43,836 nucleotides of DNA from Thiohalobacter sp. (GTDB lineage Bacteria; Pseudomonadota; Gammaproteobacteria; Thiohalobacterales; Thiohalobacteraceae): assembly GCF_027000115.1 (NCBI RefSeq), contig NZ_JALTON010000044.1, positions 1-43,836 on the forward strand. Direction: 5' to 3'. Within the stretch, counting starts at the first letter, position 1; each line of letters begins with the position of its first letter. The notes under the pieces were generated by a model. It had not been told where the DNA came from, did not search any database, and saw only the letters and a list, made by a program, of their open reading frames with translations. The position numbers were made by a program, and so were the translations under genes. Shown here one piece after another: positions 1 to 10,041 of this stretch.

Positions 1-127
1 CGAGGAGCTGGCGTTGCCGCCGGTGAAGATTCACTGTTCGGTGCTGGCCGAGGACGCGATCAAGGCGGCCATCGGCGACTACCAGCGCAAGCACGCCGAC
101 CACACCGACAGCGCGGAAAGCGCCTGA
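1..127 (+). CDS. iscU: IscU Fe-S scaffold, C-terminal fragment
   Basis: Only the last 42 codons are inside the window; the reading frame enters at base 2 and stops at 125-127. IscU is the scaffold on which IscS-derived sulfide and iron are assembled into clusters before HscA/HscB-driven release. The visible part, [20 protein letters not shown], contains the invariant third scaffold cysteine in the [11 protein letters not shown] block, followed by a short variable tail. It lies 26 nt upstream of iscA in the canonical isc order, so iscR and iscS are expected just outside the window. Identification is firm despite truncation. Confidence 0.95.
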   Translation, partial: EELALPPVKIHCSVLAEDAIKAAIGDYQRKHADHTDSAESA

Positions 128-153
128 TCGCAAAGGACACGAGGGAGCGGAAG

Positions 154-477
154 ATGGCTGTCACTCTGACCGAAAAGGCCGCTGAACACGTGCGCAACTT
201 TCTCGCCAATCGCGGCAAGGGTGTCGGGCTGCGCCTGGGCGTGCGCACCTCGGGCTGTTCCGGCATGGCCTATGTGCTGGAGTTCTGCGACCAGATCGAA
301 CCCGAGGACGAGGTGTTCGAGTCGCACGGGGTGAAGGTGGTGGTGAATCCGAAGAGTCTGCCCTATCTGGACGGCACCGAGCTGGACTACGGCAAGGAAG
401 GCCTGAACGAGGGCTTCAAGTTCAACAACCCCAACGTGAAGGACAGCTGCGGCTGCGGCGAGAGCTTCAACGTCTGA
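154..477 (+). CDS. iscA: IscA A-type Fe-S carrier
   Basis: A 107-residue A-type iron-sulfur carrier protein that accepts or donates clusters downstream of IscU in the cytoplasm. The three family cysteines are present: C35 in the SGCSGM block, and C99 and C101 in the C-terminal CGCGESF motif. Length matches IscA (about 107). The start is set by the purine-rich GAGGGAGCGGAAG directly before the ATG. It sits between iscU and hscB on the same strand and is presumably co-transcribed. Confidence 0.97.
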   Translation: MAVTLTEKAAEHVRNFLANRGKGVGLRLGVRTSGCSGMAYVLEFCDQIEPEDEVFESHGVKVVVNPKSLPYLDGTELDYGKEGLNEGFKFNNPNVKDSCGCGESFNV

Positions 478-520
478 CATCCCCCGGGGTGTGCGTTGTG
501 CCCGGGTAGCCGATGACCCG

Positions 521-1054
521 ATGGATCTGACCCAGGATCATTTTTCGTTGTTCGGTCTGCCGGCAGGCTACGAGCTGGATCGGGAGGCGCTGGAGGCGCG
601 GTTTCGCGAACTGCAGCGCGCCGTGCATCCCGACCGCTTTGCCTCGGCCAGCGATCAGGAGCGGCGGCTCGCCATGCAGAAGGCGGCGCAGGTCAACGAG
701 GCCTACCGGGTGCTGCGTGACCCGCTGGCGCGCGCGCGCTACCTGCTGGAACTGCGCGGACACGCCTTCGACGACGAGCGATCCACCCATCAGGATCCGG
801 AGTTCCTGATGGAACAGATGGAACTGCGCGAGGCGCTGGGCGAGGTGCGCGAGCAGAGCGATCCGCTGGGGGCGCTGGATGGCCTGATGCGGCGCATCCA
901 GGCGCGCCTCGATGCACTGGAGACCGAGCTGGCCGCGGTGCTGGCCGATGCGCAGGCGACGGATGCCGCGGCCGAGCTGGTCCAGCGCATGCAGTTCTTC
1001 CGCAAGCTGGAACAGGAAGCCGAGGCGCTGGAGACGGCGCTCGACGAATACTGA
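521..1054 (+). CDS. hscB: HscB J-domain co-chaperone for Fe-S assembly
   Basis: A 177-residue DnaJ-type co-chaperone that delivers IscU to HscA and stimulates its ATPase. The N-terminal J-domain carries the HPD tripeptide at residues 36-38 (AVHPDRF), followed by the [20 protein letters not shown] helix; the C-terminal half is the helical IscU-binding domain (HSCB_C). The ATG at 521 gives [14 protein letters not shown], matching the family N-terminus and length; an in-frame GTG at 491 would add ten unconserved residues. No clear Shine-Dalgarno precedes 521. It is followed after 40 nt by hscA. Confidence 0.95.
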   Translation: MDLTQDHFSLFGLPAGYELDREALEARFRELQRAVHPDRFASASDQERRLAMQKAAQVNEAYRVLRDPLARARYLLELRGHAFDDERSTHQDPEFLMEQMELREALGEVREQSDPLGALDGLMRRIQARLDALETELAAVLADAQATDAAAELVQRMQFFRKLEQEAEALETALDEY

Positions 1055-1094
1055 ACAGATGCAAGCGCCGGCCGCAGGTCGGCCGGGACAGGAC

Positions 1095-2969
1095 ATGGCA
1101 TTACTGCAGATATCGGAACCCGGGCAGTCGACGGCCCCGCACCAGCACCGGCTGGCCGCGGGCATCGACCTGGGCACCACCAATTCGCTGGTCGCCACCG
1201 TGCGCAGCGGGCAGGCGGAGACCCTGCCTGATGCGGCGGGTCGTCACCTGCTGCCCTCGGTGGTGCGCTACCTGCCCGACGGTCAGGTGGTGGTCGGCCA
1301 CGAGGCGCTGGCGGCCGCGGCCGAGGACCCGCTGAACACCATTGCCTCGGTCAAGCGTTTCATGGGGCGTGGCGTGGAGGACGTGCGTCATCTCGGTAGC
1401 CGCCTGCCCTATGAATTCGTTGCAGGCGATTCCGGCATGCCGCGCATCCGTACCGTCGCCGGCGACGTCAGTCCGGTCGAGGTGTCGGCCGAGATCCTCA
1501 AGACGCTGCGCGAACGCGCCGAGCAGACACTGGGTGGCGAACTGGTCGGGGTGGTGATCACTGTGCCGGCCTATTTCGACGATGCGCAGCGCCAGGCGAC
1601 CAAGGACGCCGCCCGCCTGGCGGGGCTCAATGTGCTGCGTCTGCTCAACGAGCCGACCGCCGCGGCCGTGGCCTATGGCCTGGACCGCAAGGGCGAGGGC
1701 GTGATCGTGGTCTACGATCTCGGTGGCGGCACCTTCGATGTCTCGGTGCTGCGCCTGAACAAGGGGGTGTTCGAGGTGCTGGCCACCGCGGGCGACACGG
1801 CGCTGGGTGGCGACGACATGGATCGTGCCATTGCCCGCTGGATCATGGCCCAGGCCGGCATCGCCGATGACGCCGATCATCACCAGATGCGCCGGCTGAT
1901 GCGCGACGCCTGCGCCGCCAAGGAGGCGCTGACCGGGGCCGATCGCGTGCCGCTGGACATCGAGCTGGCCGATGACCGCCGCTGGCAGGGCGAGCTCAGC
2001 CGTGAGCAACTGAACGAACTGGTCGATCCGCTGATCAGCCGGACGCTGTCGCCCTGCCGCCGTGCCCTGCGCGACGCCGGCCTCAAGGCCGAGGATGTCC
2101 GCGAGGTGGTGATGGTCGGCGGCTCCACCCGGGTGCCGCGGGTGCGCGAGCGGGTGGGCGAATTCTTCGGCCGGCCGCCGCTGGTGGACATCGATCCCGA
2201 CAGGGTGGTGGCCATCGGTGCCGCCATCCAGGCCGACATCCTGGCCGGCAACAAGCCCGAGGACGAGATGCTGCTGCTGGACGTGATCCCGCTGTCGCTG
2301 GGCATAGAGACCATGGGCGGGCTGGTGGAGAAGATCATTCCGCGCAATACCACCATCCCGGTGGCGCGTGCGCAGGAGTTCACCACCTTCAAGGACGGCC
2401 AGACCGCCATGGCCCTGCACGTGGTTCAGGGTGAGCGCGAACTGGTCAGCGACTGCCGGTCCCTGGCGCGCTTCGAGCTGCGCGGCATCCCGCCCATGGT
2501 GGCCGGGGCAGCGCGTATCCGCGTCACCTTCCAGGTGGATGCCGACGGCCTGCTCAGTGTCACCGCGCGCGAGCAGACCAGCGGGGTGGCGGCGAGCATC
2601 GAGGTGAAGCCTTCCTACGGCCTTTCCGACAGCGAGATCGAAACCATGCTGCGCGACTCCATGGAACACGCCAGCGACGACATGGTGGCCCGCCGGCTGC
2701 GCGAGCAGCAGGTGGAGGCCACGCGGGTGCTGGAGGCCCTGCGCGCGGCGCTGGCCGAGGATGGCGACCGTTTCTTGGATACCGACGAGCGCGCCCGCAT
2801 CGAGCAGGCCGCCGCGGCCCTGGAAAGCGCTGCCGAGGGCGAGGATCCGGAGGCCATCAAGCGCGCCATCGAGGCGCTGGAAAAGGCCAGCGAGGCCTAT
2901 GTGGCGCGGCGCATGGATGCCAGTATTCGCGCCGCCATGGCCGGACACAAGGTCGACGAATTCGAGTGA
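1095..2969 (+). CDS. hscA: HscA Hsp70-type chaperone for Fe-S cluster transfer
   Basis: A 624-residue specialised Hsp70 that binds the LPPVK motif of IscU and drives cluster release by ATP hydrolysis. All three Hsp70 signatures are visible: IDLGTTNS near residue 24, [14 protein letters not shown] near 203 and [15 protein letters not shown] near 340. These are followed by the beta substrate-binding domain and a helical lid ending in KVDEFE, as in other HscA proteins. The ATG at 1095 ([12 protein letters not shown]) matches the family N-terminus; the open frame extends far upstream into hscB but without homology. It lies 9 nt before fdx. Confidence 0.97.
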   Translation: MALLQISEPGQSTAPHQHRLAAGIDLGTTNSLVATVRSGQAETLPDAAGRHLLPSVVRYLPDGQVVVGHEALAAAAEDPLNTIASVKRFMGRGVEDVRHLGSRLPYEFVAGDSGMPRIRTVAGDVSPVEVSAEILKTLRERAEQTLGGELVGVVITVPAYFDDAQRQATKDAARLAGLNVLRLLNEPTAAAVAYGLDRKGEGVIVVYDLGGGTFDVSVLRLNKGVFEVLATAGDTALGGDDMDRAIARWIMAQAGIADDADHHQMRRLMRDACAAKEALTGADRVPLDIELADDRRWQGELSREQLNELVDPLISRTLSPCRRALRDAGLKAEDVREVVMVGGSTRVPRVRERVGEFFGRPPLVDIDPDRVVAIGAAIQADILAGNKPEDEMLLLDVIPLSLGIETMGGLVEKIIPRNTTIPVARAQEFTTFKDGQTAMALHVVQGERELVSDCRSLARFELRGIPPMVAGAARIRVTFQVDADGLLSVTAREQTSGVAASIEVKPSYGLSDSEIETMLRDSMEHASDDMVARRLREQQVEATRVLEALRAALAEDGDRFLDTDERARIEQAAAALESAAEGEDPEAIKRAIEALEKASEAYVARRMDASIRAAMAGHKVDEFE

Positions 2970-2978
2970 GAGACTGAC

Positions 2979-3317
2979 ATGACACGCATCATATTTCTGC
3001 CCCATGAGGAAATCTGTCCCGAGGGCGCGGTGGTCGAGGTCGAGCCGGGCACGACCATCTGCGACGCAGCGCTGGCCAACGGCATCGAGATCGAGCACGC
3101 CTGCGAGAAGTCCTGCGCCTGCACCACCTGCCACGTCTATGTCCGCGAGGGCGCCGACTCGCTCAACGAGCCGGAAGAGGACGAGGAGGACATGCTGGAC
3201 AAGGCCTGGGGTCTGGATCCGGATTCGCGGCTGTCCTGCCAGGCGGTGGTCGGCGACAAGGAACTGGTGATCGAGATTCCCAAGTACACCATCAACATGG
3301 TGAGCGAGAATCACTGA
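2979..3317 (+). CDS. fdx: ISC-type [2Fe-2S] ferredoxin
   Basis: A 112-residue adrenodoxin-like [2Fe-2S] ferredoxin that supplies electrons for cluster assembly on IscU. Ligand cysteines C42, C48, C51 and C87 follow the C-x5-C-x2-C...C pattern (ACEKSCACTTCHVY, then RLSCQAVV). The extra C46 lies between the first two ligands, as is usual for Isc ferredoxins. Length, acidic character and the position between hscA and iscX are typical. Confidence 0.97.
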   Translation: MTRIIFLPHEEICPEGAVVEVEPGTTICDAALANGIEIEHACEKSCACTTCHVYVREGADSLNEPEEDEEDMLDKAWGLDPDSRLSCQAVVGDKELVIEIPKYTINMVSENH

Positions 3318-3330
3318 CGAGGAGACGCCC

Positions 3331-3531
3331 ATGGGCCTGAAGTGGACCGATACGCTGGACATCGCCATTGCGCTGGACGAGGCACACCCGGACGTCGATC
3401 CGCTGCACGTGAATTTCGTGGAGCTGCGCAACTGGGTGATCGCGCTGGACGAGTTCGACGACGACCCCGACCGCTCCGGCGAGAAGATCCTCGAGGCCAT
3501 CCAGATGGCCTGGATCGAGGAACGCGAGTGA
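3331..3531 (+). CDS. iscX: IscX small acidic Fe-S assembly regulator
   Basis: A 66-residue acidic protein of the IscX (YfhJ) family, which binds IscS and iron and modulates cluster assembly. The start MGLKWTDTLDIAIAL, the DPLHVNFVELRNWV stretch and the ending EAIQMAWIEERE are all family-typical. GAGGAGACGCCC before the ATG supplies a ribosome-binding site. It is the last gene of the isc operon and is followed by a stem-loop terminator at 3595-3620. Confidence 0.96.
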   Translation: MGLKWTDTLDIAIALDEAHPDVDPLHVNFVELRNWVIALDEFDDDPDRSGEKILEAIQMAWIEERE

Positions 3532-3594
3532 GGCCGGGCGCCGCGATTGCCCGAAACCCCCTTGAGGGGTAAGATATTTCCCCAACTCGAATGA

Positions 3595-3620
3595 TAAACC
3601 CGCGATTTATCGCGGGTTTA
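3595..3620 (+). terminator. Stem-loop terminator after the isc operon
   Basis: A perfect inverted repeat: TAAACCCGCGAT (3595-3606) pairs with ATCGCGGGTTTA (3609-3620), so the stem is up to 12 bp with a tiny loop. It lies between iscX and ndk. A true U-run is not present, but the A-rich left arm gives U-rich pairing on the right arm. A smaller hairpin (CCCC...GGGG around 3556-3571) lies just upstream. Its role as operon end is inferred from position. Confidence 0.7.
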
Positions 3621-3681
3621 TCCGTCTTGAGGCGGATACCTGCCTCGGGATCTTCCCTCAATCCAGATGATCGGAGTGAAC

Positions 3682-4113
3682 ATGGCGGTAGAACGCACCC
3701 TTTCCATCATCAAGCCCGATGCCGTGGCGAAGAACGTGATTGGAGAGATCTATAGCCGTTTCGAACGGAACGGGCTGCGTATCGTGGCAGCGAAGATGCT
3801 GCATCTGACCCGCGAGCAGGCGGGTGCCTTCTATGATGTCCATCGCGAGCGCCCCTTCTTTGGCGAACTGGTCGACTTCATGACCTCCGGCCCGGTCATG
3901 GTGCAGGTACTGGAAGGTGAGAATGCCATCGCCCGCAACCGCGAGGTGATGGGGGCCACCAACCCGAAGGAAGCCGCGCCCGGCACCATCCGCGCCGACT
4001 TTGCCCAGAGCATCGACGAGAACGCCGTGCACGGGTCCGATGCCCCGGAGACGGCGGCGCGCGAGATCGCCTTCTTCTTCAGCGAACTGGAACTGTGCCC
4101 GCGTACCCGCTGA
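3682..4113 (+). CDS. ndk: Nucleoside diphosphate kinase
   Basis: A 143-residue NDP kinase that transfers the gamma-phosphate of ATP to NDPs through a phosphohistidine. The catalytic histidine is H117 in the [12 protein letters not shown] motif; the N-terminal [13 protein letters not shown] is also diagnostic. The ATG at 3682 follows GGAG with 5-nt spacing and gives exactly the family length; the in-frame ATG at 3667 would add MIGVN and lacks a spaced ribosome-binding site. It lies 19 nt before rlmN. Confidence 0.97.
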   Translation: MAVERTLSIIKPDAVAKNVIGEIYSRFERNGLRIVAAKMLHLTREQAGAFYDVHRERPFFGELVDFMTSGPVMVQVLEGENAIARNREVMGATNPKEAAPGTIRADFAQSIDENAVHGSDAPETAAREIAFFFSELELCPRTR

Positions 4114-4132
4114 GTGCGCGCTCCCCGAGGCC

Positions 4133-5239
4133 ATGAGCGAGACACCCCGCAACCTGCTCGATCTCGATCGCGAGGCGCTGGCCGGCTGGTTTGCCGGGCA
4201 GGGCGAGAAGCCCTATCGCGCCCGGCAGGTGCTCAAGTGGGTCTATCACCAGGATGTGGACGACTTCGAGGGCATGACCAATCTCGGCAAGGCGCTGCGC
4301 GCGCGCCTCGCCGATGCCTTCGAGGTGCGGCTGCCGGAGATTGCCATGGACCGGGAATCGGCCGACGGTTCCCGCAAGTGGCTGTTCCGGCTCGCCGACG
4401 GCAACTGTATCGAGACCGTCTACATCCCCGACGGCGATCGTGGCACCCTGTGTGTGTCCTCGCAGGTGGGCTGCGCGCTGAACTGCACCTTCTGCTCTAC
4501 TGCCACCCAGGGGTTCAACCGCAACCTGGATACCGCCGAGATCGTCGGCCAGGTGCTGCTCGCCCGGCGGCTGCTGGCGGCCAACAGCGAGCGCGAGCGG
4601 GTGCTCACCAATATCGTGATGATGGGCATGGGCGAGCCCTTGCTCAACTTCGACAACGTGGTGCGGGCCATGAACCTCATGCGCGACGACCTGGCTTTCG
4701 GCTTCGCCCGCAAGCGCATCACCCTCAGCACCTCCGGCATCGTGCCCGAGATCGATCGTCTCAAGTCGGTCTGCGACGTCAGTCTCGCGGTGTCGCTGCA
4801 TGCGCCGGACGATGCCCTGCGCGACGAGCTGGTGCCGGTGAACCGCAAGTACCCGATCGCGGAGCTGCTGGATGCCTGCCGGCGTTACGTGGCCGGCGAG
4901 CCACGGCGCAAGATCACCTTCGAATACGTGATGCTGGACGGCGTCAACGACAGCGATCGCCATGCCCGGGCGCTGCTGCGGCTGATGCAGTCGGTACCCT
5001 CCAAGGTGAACCTGATCCCCTTCAACCCGTTCCCGCACACGCGCTACCGCCGCAGCCCGCAGGAACGCATCGACCGTTTCCGCGAGATTCTGTTCCGCGG
5101 CGGCATCACCACCATCACCCGCAAGACGCGCGGCGACGACATCGATGCCGCCTGCGGCCAGCTGGCCGGTGACTTTCAGGACCGCACCCGGCGTCGTATG
5201 GTACATCTGCGGAAGGTTGCCGAAGGGGGCAAGGGATGA
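4133..5239 (+). CDS. rlmN: RlmN radical-SAM rRNA/tRNA C2-adenosine methyltransferase
   Basis: A 368-residue dual-specificity methyltransferase that makes 2-methyladenosine in 23S rRNA (A2503) and tRNA (A37). The radical-SAM CxxxCxxC cluster motif is at C114/C118/C121 (CALNCTFC). The methyl-carrying cysteine near the C-terminus is C341 in [23 protein letters not shown] and [12 protein letters not shown] are also family blocks. The ATG at 4133 was chosen because [16 protein letters not shown] matches RlmN starts; the upstream open frame is ndk antiphase. The stop overlaps the pilW start. Confidence 0.96.
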   Translation: MSETPRNLLDLDREALAGWFAGQGEKPYRARQVLKWVYHQDVDDFEGMTNLGKALRARLADAFEVRLPEIAMDRESADGSRKWLFRLADGNCIETVYIPDGDRGTLCVSSQVGCALNCTFCSTATQGFNRNLDTAEIVGQVLLARRLLAANSERERVLTNIVMMGMGEPLLNFDNVVRAMNLMRDDLAFGFARKRITLSTSGIVPEIDRLKSVCDVSLAVSLHAPDDALRDELVPVNRKYPIAELLDACRRYVAGEPRRKITFEYVMLDGVNDSDRHARALLRLMQSVPSKVNLIPFNPFPHTRYRRSPQERIDRFREILFRGGITTITRKTRGDDIDAACGQLAGDFQDRTRRRMVHLRKVAEGGKG

Positions 5240-5991
5240 GACGCATTCTGGCACTGCTGGTGCTGGCAGCACTGGTCGCCGGCTGCGCCGGCAACAGCAC
5301 GCCGCGGCGCGGGCCGGACGGCCGCAGTCCCGCCGAGGTGAACGTGGAGCTGGGTGTGCGCTACATGCAGGCCGGCATGAAGGCGGTGGCGCTGGAGAAG
5401 CTCAAGAAGGCCATCGATCAGGACCCGCGATTGCCCAGCGCGCACAATGCCATTGCCGTGCTCTACCAGAACCTCGGTGAGGACGAGCTGGCCGAGGAGC
5501 ACTTCCGCCGCGCCTTGCGGCTCGACCCCAAGTATTCCCAGGCGCACAACAACTTCGGCATCTTCCTGTGCAAAAAGGACCGCTGGTCGGAGGCAGAGCA
5601 ACACTTCGTCGCCGCCGGCAGCGATCCTCTCTACGAACGCCCCGAGCTGCCCTACACCAATGCCGGCGTGTGCGCGGCCAAGGCCGGTGATCCGGTGAAG
5701 GCGGAGCACTACCTGCAGCAGGCGCTGAAGGCCAATCCGCTGTTTCCGATCGCACTGCGGGAGATGGCCCGGCTGACGCTGGAGAAGCGCGAGTACCTGC
5801 GGACGCGCGCCTACCTGCAACGCTATTCGGAAGTGGCGCGGCACACGCCAGAGACCTTGTGGATCGGCATCCAGGCCGAGCGCGCGCTGGGCGACAGGGA
5901 TGCGGTCGCCAGCTATTCCCTGCTGCTGCGCAACAATTTCCCGGAGTCGGAACAGGCGCAGCGGCTGAGCCGGCCCGGCGCCAATGACTGA
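5236..5991 (+). CDS. pilW: PilW/PilF type IV pilus biogenesis lipoprotein (TPR)
   Basis: A 251-residue outer-membrane lipoprotein, the pilotin-like factor that places and stabilises the PilQ secretin. A lipoprotein signal ends in the lipobox LVAGC (Cys at about residue 17). The rest is tandem TPR repeats, for example [20 protein letters not shown] and [17 protein letters not shown]. The ATG overlaps the rlmN stop (ATGA), suggesting translational coupling. The rlmN-pilW-rodZ order is standard in gammaproteobacteria. Whether this strain has pili cannot be seen here. Confidence 0.9.
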   Translation: MRRILALLVLAALVAGCAGNSTPRRGPDGRSPAEVNVELGVRYMQAGMKAVALEKLKKAIDQDPRLPSAHNAIAVLYQNLGEDELAEEHFRRALRLDPKYSQAHNNFGIFLCKKDRWSEAEQHFVAAGSDPLYERPELPYTNAGVCAAKAGDPVKAEHYLQQALKANPLFPIALREMARLTLEKREYLRTRAYLQRYSEVARHTPETLWIGIQAERALGDRDAVASYSLLLRNNFPESEQAQRLSRPGAND

Positions 5992-6892
5992 GACCGGCAG
6001 CGTCGAGCCCGGGGTGTCCGCGACAGGCGAGACGGCCGGGGCGCGGCTGCGTGCCGCGCGCGAGGCCGGCGGCCTGAGCATTGCCGACGTGGCCGCCCGC
6101 CTGCACCTCGACCTGAAGATCGTGGAGGCTCTGGAGGCGGGTGACGACAGTCGCCTGCCGGCGGCCATCTTCGTGCGCGGCTATCTGCGCAGCTATGCCC
6201 GGCTGGTGGGCGTGTCCGAGGCCGAGGTGCTGGGTTCCGCGCCGGCGGTGTCCGTGGCCGAGCCCCGGATCGCACCGGCGCTGGCCAGGCCGCGTCGCCG
6301 CCGCTTGCCGGCCCTCCCCTGGCAGGGCCTGGGGTTGATGGTGCTTGTGCTGGCACTGGGTGCCCTGGGCTATGCCCTGTTGCCGCCCCTGATCGAACAC
6401 CTGACGAGTGACCGGGCGGCCGCGCCCGAGGACGCCACGCCGGATGCGAACACGCTGGCGCTGCCGGCGGCGCCCTTGCCGGTGCCGGCAGCGGTGCCCG
6501 CGTCCCTGCCCGAGGCGTCTGTCGAGGCCGCAACGGGTCCCGATCGGGCGCCAGAGGCGGCGAATGCGCTGCCGCTGGATACCGGCCCGGTAGCGGTTCC
6601 CGAGGCCGTGGCGGAGATCCCTGCGGCGCCGGAACCCCGGCCGCGCGAGACACGCCTCAGCCTGCGTCTGGACGAGGATGCCTGGATCGACATCCGCGAT
6701 GCCAATGGACGCAAGCTTGCCTTCGGCCTGTTGCGTGCCGGCACCCGGCGGGAACTGCGGGGCGTGCCGCCGCTGCGACTGAAGATCGGCAATGCCGATG
6801 CCGTGCACCTGCAGGTGGACGGGCGCGACTACGATCTGAGTCCGCACATGCGCGGCGACGTCGCCCGCTTTCGGATCCAGGGCGAAGGCTGA
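5984..6892 (+). CDS. rodZ: RodZ cytoskeletal/cell-shape protein
   Basis: A 302-residue bitopic protein that links MreB to the elongation machinery. The N-terminal cytoplasmic helix-turn-helix of the HTH_25 type (ARLRAAREAGGLSIADVAARLHL) is followed by an Arg-rich stop-transfer region. A single transmembrane helix lies at about residues 110-130, then an Ala/Pro-rich periplasmic linker and a C-terminal DUF4115 domain (DAWIDIRDANGRKLAFGLL). The start overlaps the last codons of pilW by 8 nt. The next gene is hisS; ispG, which often lies between them, is absent. Confidence 0.92.
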   Translation: MTETGSVEPGVSATGETAGARLRAAREAGGLSIADVAARLHLDLKIVEALEAGDDSRLPAAIFVRGYLRSYARLVGVSEAEVLGSAPAVSVAEPRIAPALARPRRRRLPALPWQGLGLMVLVLALGALGYALLPPLIEHLTSDRAAAPEDATPDANTLALPAAPLPVPAAVPASLPEASVEAATGPDRAPEAANALPLDTGPVAVPEAVAEIPAAPEPRPRETRLSLRLDEDAWIDIRDANGRKLAFGLLRAGTRRELRGVPPLRLKIGNADAVHLQVDGRDYDLSPHMRGDVARFRIQGEG

Positions 6893-6919
6893 ACCGGATT
6901 CCAGCAACAGACCAGAGTC

Positions 6920-8200
6920 ATGGCAAAGGGAAAACAGACACTCCAGGCCGTTCGCGGCATGAACGACATCCTGCCGGAGCAGACCCCGCGCTGGCAGCGG
7001 CTCGAGAACCGGGTACGGGACCTGCTCCAGTCCTACGGCTACCGGGAAATCCGCATGCCCATCGTCGAGAAGACGGAGCTGTTCAAGCGTTCCATCGGCG
7101 AGGTCACGGACATCGTCGAGAAGGAGATGTACACCTTCGAGGACCGCAATGGCGACAGCCTGACCCTGCGTCCCGAGGGCACGGCCGGCTGCGTGCGGGC
7201 CTGCATCGAGCACGGCCTGCTGCACAAGCAGACCCAGCGGCTTTGGTACATGGGGCCCATGTTCCGCCACGAGCGGCCGCAGAAGGGACGCTATCGCCAG
7301 TTTCACCAGATCGGCGTCGAGGCCTTCGGCATGCCCGGGCCGGACATCGACGCCGAACTGATCCTGATGACGGCGCGGATGTGGCGCGCGCTGGGGCTTG
7401 CCGACGTGCGGCTGGAGATCAATTCGCTGGGGTCCAGCGAGGCGCGCGCGGCCTACCGGCAGGTGCTGGTCGATTACCTCAAGGCCCATTACGACTGGCT
7501 CGACGAGGACAGCCAGCGCCGCCTCGAGAGCAATCCGCTGCGCATTCTGGACAGCAAGAACCCGGACATGCAGCAACTGATCGAGGATGCGCCGAAGCTG
7601 GCCGATCATCTCGACGACGAATCGCGCCGGCACTTCGAGGCCCTGCGGGGCCACCTGGATGCGGCGGGCGTTTCCTACATCGTCAACCCGCGGCTGGTCC
7701 GGGGGCTGGACTACTACTCGCGTACCGTGTTCGAGTGGGTCACCGATCGTCTCGGTGCCCAGGGCACCGTGTGCGCCGGTGGCCGCTACGACGGCCTGGT
7801 CGAATGGCTGGGCGGACGGCCGACGCCGGCGGTCGGCTTCGCCATGGGCATCGAGCGGCTGGTCGCCTTGCTGGAGGCGTCGGAGACGGAAGCGGTGGCA
7901 TTGCGCCCCCACGCCTACCTGGTGCTGATGGGGGATGCCGCCATCGCCGCCGGCCAGGCGCTGGCCGAGCGGCTGCGCGACGCTGTGCCAGGGCTGGCCT
8001 TGCAGGTAAACTGTGGCGGCGGCAGCTTCAAGAGCCAGTTCAAGAAGGCCGATCGCAGCGGTGCCGAAGTGGCGCTGGTGGTCGGCGAGGACGAGCTGGC
8101 CGCGGGCCGGCTGGCCTTCAAGCCGCTGCGCGGGGACGCCGGACAGGAACATCTGGACGAGGCCGCGGCCATCGAGCGCCTGCGGCAACTGATCGATTGA
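6920..8200 (+). CDS. hisS: Histidyl-tRNA synthetase
   Basis: A 426-residue class II aminoacyl-tRNA synthetase. Visible blocks are the N-terminal [12 protein letters not shown], motif 2 around [29 protein letters not shown], the histidine-specific [13 protein letters not shown], and motif 3 [11 protein letters not shown]. The C-terminal anticodon-binding domain follows. Length equals bacterial HisRS. The ATG at 6920 begins [13 protein letters not shown]. It sits 27 nt after rodZ and 12 nt before yfgM. Confidence 0.97.
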   Translation: MAKGKQTLQAVRGMNDILPEQTPRWQRLENRVRDLLQSYGYREIRMPIVEKTELFKRSIGEVTDIVEKEMYTFEDRNGDSLTLRPEGTAGCVRACIEHGLLHKQTQRLWYMGPMFRHERPQKGRYRQFHQIGVEAFGMPGPDIDAELILMTARMWRALGLADVRLEINSLGSSEARAAYRQVLVDYLKAHYDWLDEDSQRRLESNPLRILDSKNPDMQQLIEDAPKLADHLDDESRRHFEALRGHLDAAGVSYIVNPRLVRGLDYYSRTVFEWVTDRLGAQGTVCAGGRYDGLVEWLGGRPTPAVGFAMGIERLVALLEASETEAVALRPHAYLVLMGDAAIAAGQALAERLRDAVPGLALQVNCGGGSFKSQFKKADRSGAEVALVVGEDELAAGRLAFKPLRGDAGQEHLDEAAAIERLRQLID

Positions 8201-8212
8201 GCGGAGAGCGAC

Positions 8213-8863
8213 GTGGACGTCTACAAGACCGAAGAAGAACAGGGCGAGGCCCTCAAGAAATGGCTGCGCGACAATGGCGCGTCGCTGCTGACCGGCCTGC
8301 TGCTGGGTCTGGCGCTGCTGTTCGGCGGCAAGGCCTGGCTGCAGTACGGCGAGCGCAAGGCCGAGCAGGCTTCCAACCTCTACACCCAGCTCGCCATGGC
8401 CGTCGCCGCCAACGACGAGGCGGCCGCAACCAGCCAGTACGAAATGATCGTCAAGGACCATGGCGATTCCACCTATGCGGTGCTGGCCGCGCTGCAGATT
8501 GCCCGGCTGCACATGAGTCACGACAACGGCGTCGCCGCCGAGGCGACCCTGGAATGGGCGCTGGAGAACGCGAAGCCCGCGGAGCTGCGCGAGGTGACAC
8601 GCGAGCGCCTGGTGCGCGCCGCCATCGGCAACGGCAATCTCGACCGTGCCGCCGCACTGCTCGCCGAACAGCCGGATCCCGCCTTTGCGGCCATCCATGC
8701 CGAACTCAGGGGGGATCTGTCCCTGGCGCGCGGCGATGCGGCAGCGGCTCACGCCGCCTATGAAGAGGCCCTGGCCGCGCTGCCCGAACAGGCGCAGATC
8801 CGGGGCCTGCTGGAGGCCAAGCGCGACGACGCCGTGCGGGCCCCGGATGGAGGGGCCTCGTGA
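8213..8863 (+). CDS. yfgM: YfgM/RcsF-associated ancillary SecYEG TPR protein
   Basis: A 216-residue inner-membrane protein of the YfgM family (TPR_21, formerly UPF0070), a partner of SecYEG and periplasmic chaperones. The cytoplasmic N-terminus MDVYKTEEEQGEALKKWL is followed by one transmembrane helix at about residues 24-42 and a TPR-like periplasmic domain. The start is GTG at 8213 behind GGAG. The stop overlaps the bamB start (GTGA). The hisS-yfgM-bamB-der order is the usual one. Confidence 0.93.
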   Translation: MDVYKTEEEQGEALKKWLRDNGASLLTGLLLGLALLFGGKAWLQYGERKAEQASNLYTQLAMAVAANDEAAATSQYEMIVKDHGDSTYAVLAALQIARLHMSHDNGVAAEATLEWALENAKPAELREVTRERLVRAAIGNGNLDRAAALLAEQPDPAFAAIHAELRGDLSLARGDAAAAHAAYEEALAALPEQAQIRGLLEAKRDDAVRAPDGGAS

Positions 8864-10014
8864 GGCGGCTGGCCGGCTGGTTGTTGCCGCTGCTCGCGGC
8901 GGGGCTTTTGAATGGTTGCAGTTGGCTGCGCGGTGACGAGGACAATGTCGAGCCACCTGCCGAGCTGAAGGACATCACCCCGACCGTCAAGCTGGAACGG
9001 CTGTGGGCGGCGGATGTCGGCGACGGCGTCGACGAGCAGTTCCTGCGCCTGGTGCCCGCCGTCGATGGCGGGCGGGTGTTCGCCGCCGATCACGAGGGGC
9101 GCGTGGCTGCCTTCGAGGCCGCCAGCGGCAAGCCGGTCTGGGAAGTGAAGACCGGGATCCGCATCACGGGCGGTGTCGGTACCGGCGAGGGCCTGATCCT
9201 GGTCGGCGGCAGCGAGGCGGAGGTGGTGGCGCTGGACTGGCGCGACGGCAAGGAGGTCTGGCGCAGCCAGGCCAGCAGCGAGGTGTTGGGCGTGCCCGCG
9301 GCGGCGCGCGGCCTGGTGGTGGTGCAGTCGGTGGACGGCAACCTGACGGCGCTGGACGCGGCCACCGGCGCCCGGCGCTGGGTGTTCGACCGCTCGGTAC
9401 CCGTGCTGTCGCTGCGCGGGACTTCGTCGCCATTGCTGATCGAGAGCTACGCCATCACGGGTCTGGCCAGCGGCAAGGCGGTGGCCGTGGAACTTGCACG
9501 TGGCCTGCCGATCTGGGAAACGGCGGTTGCCATACCGCGTGGCCGTTCCGAACTCGATCGCATGGTCGATATCGATGCCCCGCTGGCGCTGCGTGGCAGC
9601 CAGCTCTATGCGGTGACCTACCAGGGCCGGGTCGCGGCGCTGGACGGCCCCAGCGGGCGGCTGTTATGGGCGCGTGATATCTCGTCCGCCGCGGGCCTGG
9701 GCGTGGACGACCGCCAGGTCTATGTCTCCGACGACCAGGACCAGGTCTGGGCCTTCGATCGCCGCAGTGGCGCGGCCGTATGGAAACTGGACGACTTCCG
9801 CCGTCGCCAGCTCACCGCGCCGGCGGTGCTGGGCGACCATGTGGTGGTGGGCGATTACGAGGGCTATCTGCACGTCATCACCCGCGACGACGGGCGCATC
9901 GTCGGCCGTGCCCGTGTCGACAGCAAGGGCATCCTGGCACCGCCGCGGGTGGTCGATGACGTGCTCTATGTCTATGGCAACGGCGGGACCCTGGCGGCCT
10001 ACGCCCTGAGATAG
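8860..10014 (+). CDS. bamB: BamB outer-membrane assembly lipoprotein
   Basis: A 384-residue beta-propeller lipoprotein of the BAM complex that inserts outer-membrane proteins. The signal peptide ends in the lipobox LLNGC (Cys about residue 20). The mature part has repeated PQQ-like blades, for example GRVAAFEAASGKPVWEV, ALDWRDGKEVWRSQ, NLTALDAATGARRWVF and RVAALDGPSGRLLWARD. GTG start at 8860 overlaps the yfgM stop. Length fits the family (about 380-400). Confidence 0.95.
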   Translation: MRRLAGWLLPLLAAGLLNGCSWLRGDEDNVEPPAELKDITPTVKLERLWAADVGDGVDEQFLRLVPAVDGGRVFAADHEGRVAAFEAASGKPVWEVKTGIRITGGVGTGEGLILVGGSEAEVVALDWRDGKEVWRSQASSEVLGVPAAARGLVVVQSVDGNLTALDAATGARRWVFDRSVPVLSLRGTSSPLLIESYAITGLASGKAVAVELARGLPIWETAVAIPRGRSELDRMVDIDAPLALRGSQLYAVTYQGRVAALDGPSGRLLWARDISSAAGLGVDDRQVYVSDDQDQVWAFDRRSGAAVWKLDDFRRRQLTAPAVLGDHVVVGDYEGYLHVITRDDGRIVGRARVDSKGILAPPRVVDDVLYVYGNGGTLAAYALR

Positions 10015-10041
10015 TCCCGGCCTCGAACTGGCACATGACCC

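Noticed and set aside
1101-3500. Long open frame on the minus strand opposite hscA-fdx
   Set aside because: It is the antisense shadow of high-GC coding sequence; the plus strand encodes clear HscA and Fdx, and the translation is rich in His, Gly and Arg without any recognisable fold.
5402-8956. 1184-codon minus-strand open frame
   Set aside because: It lies opposite pilW, rodZ, hisS and yfgM, all secure; it is an antisense shadow.
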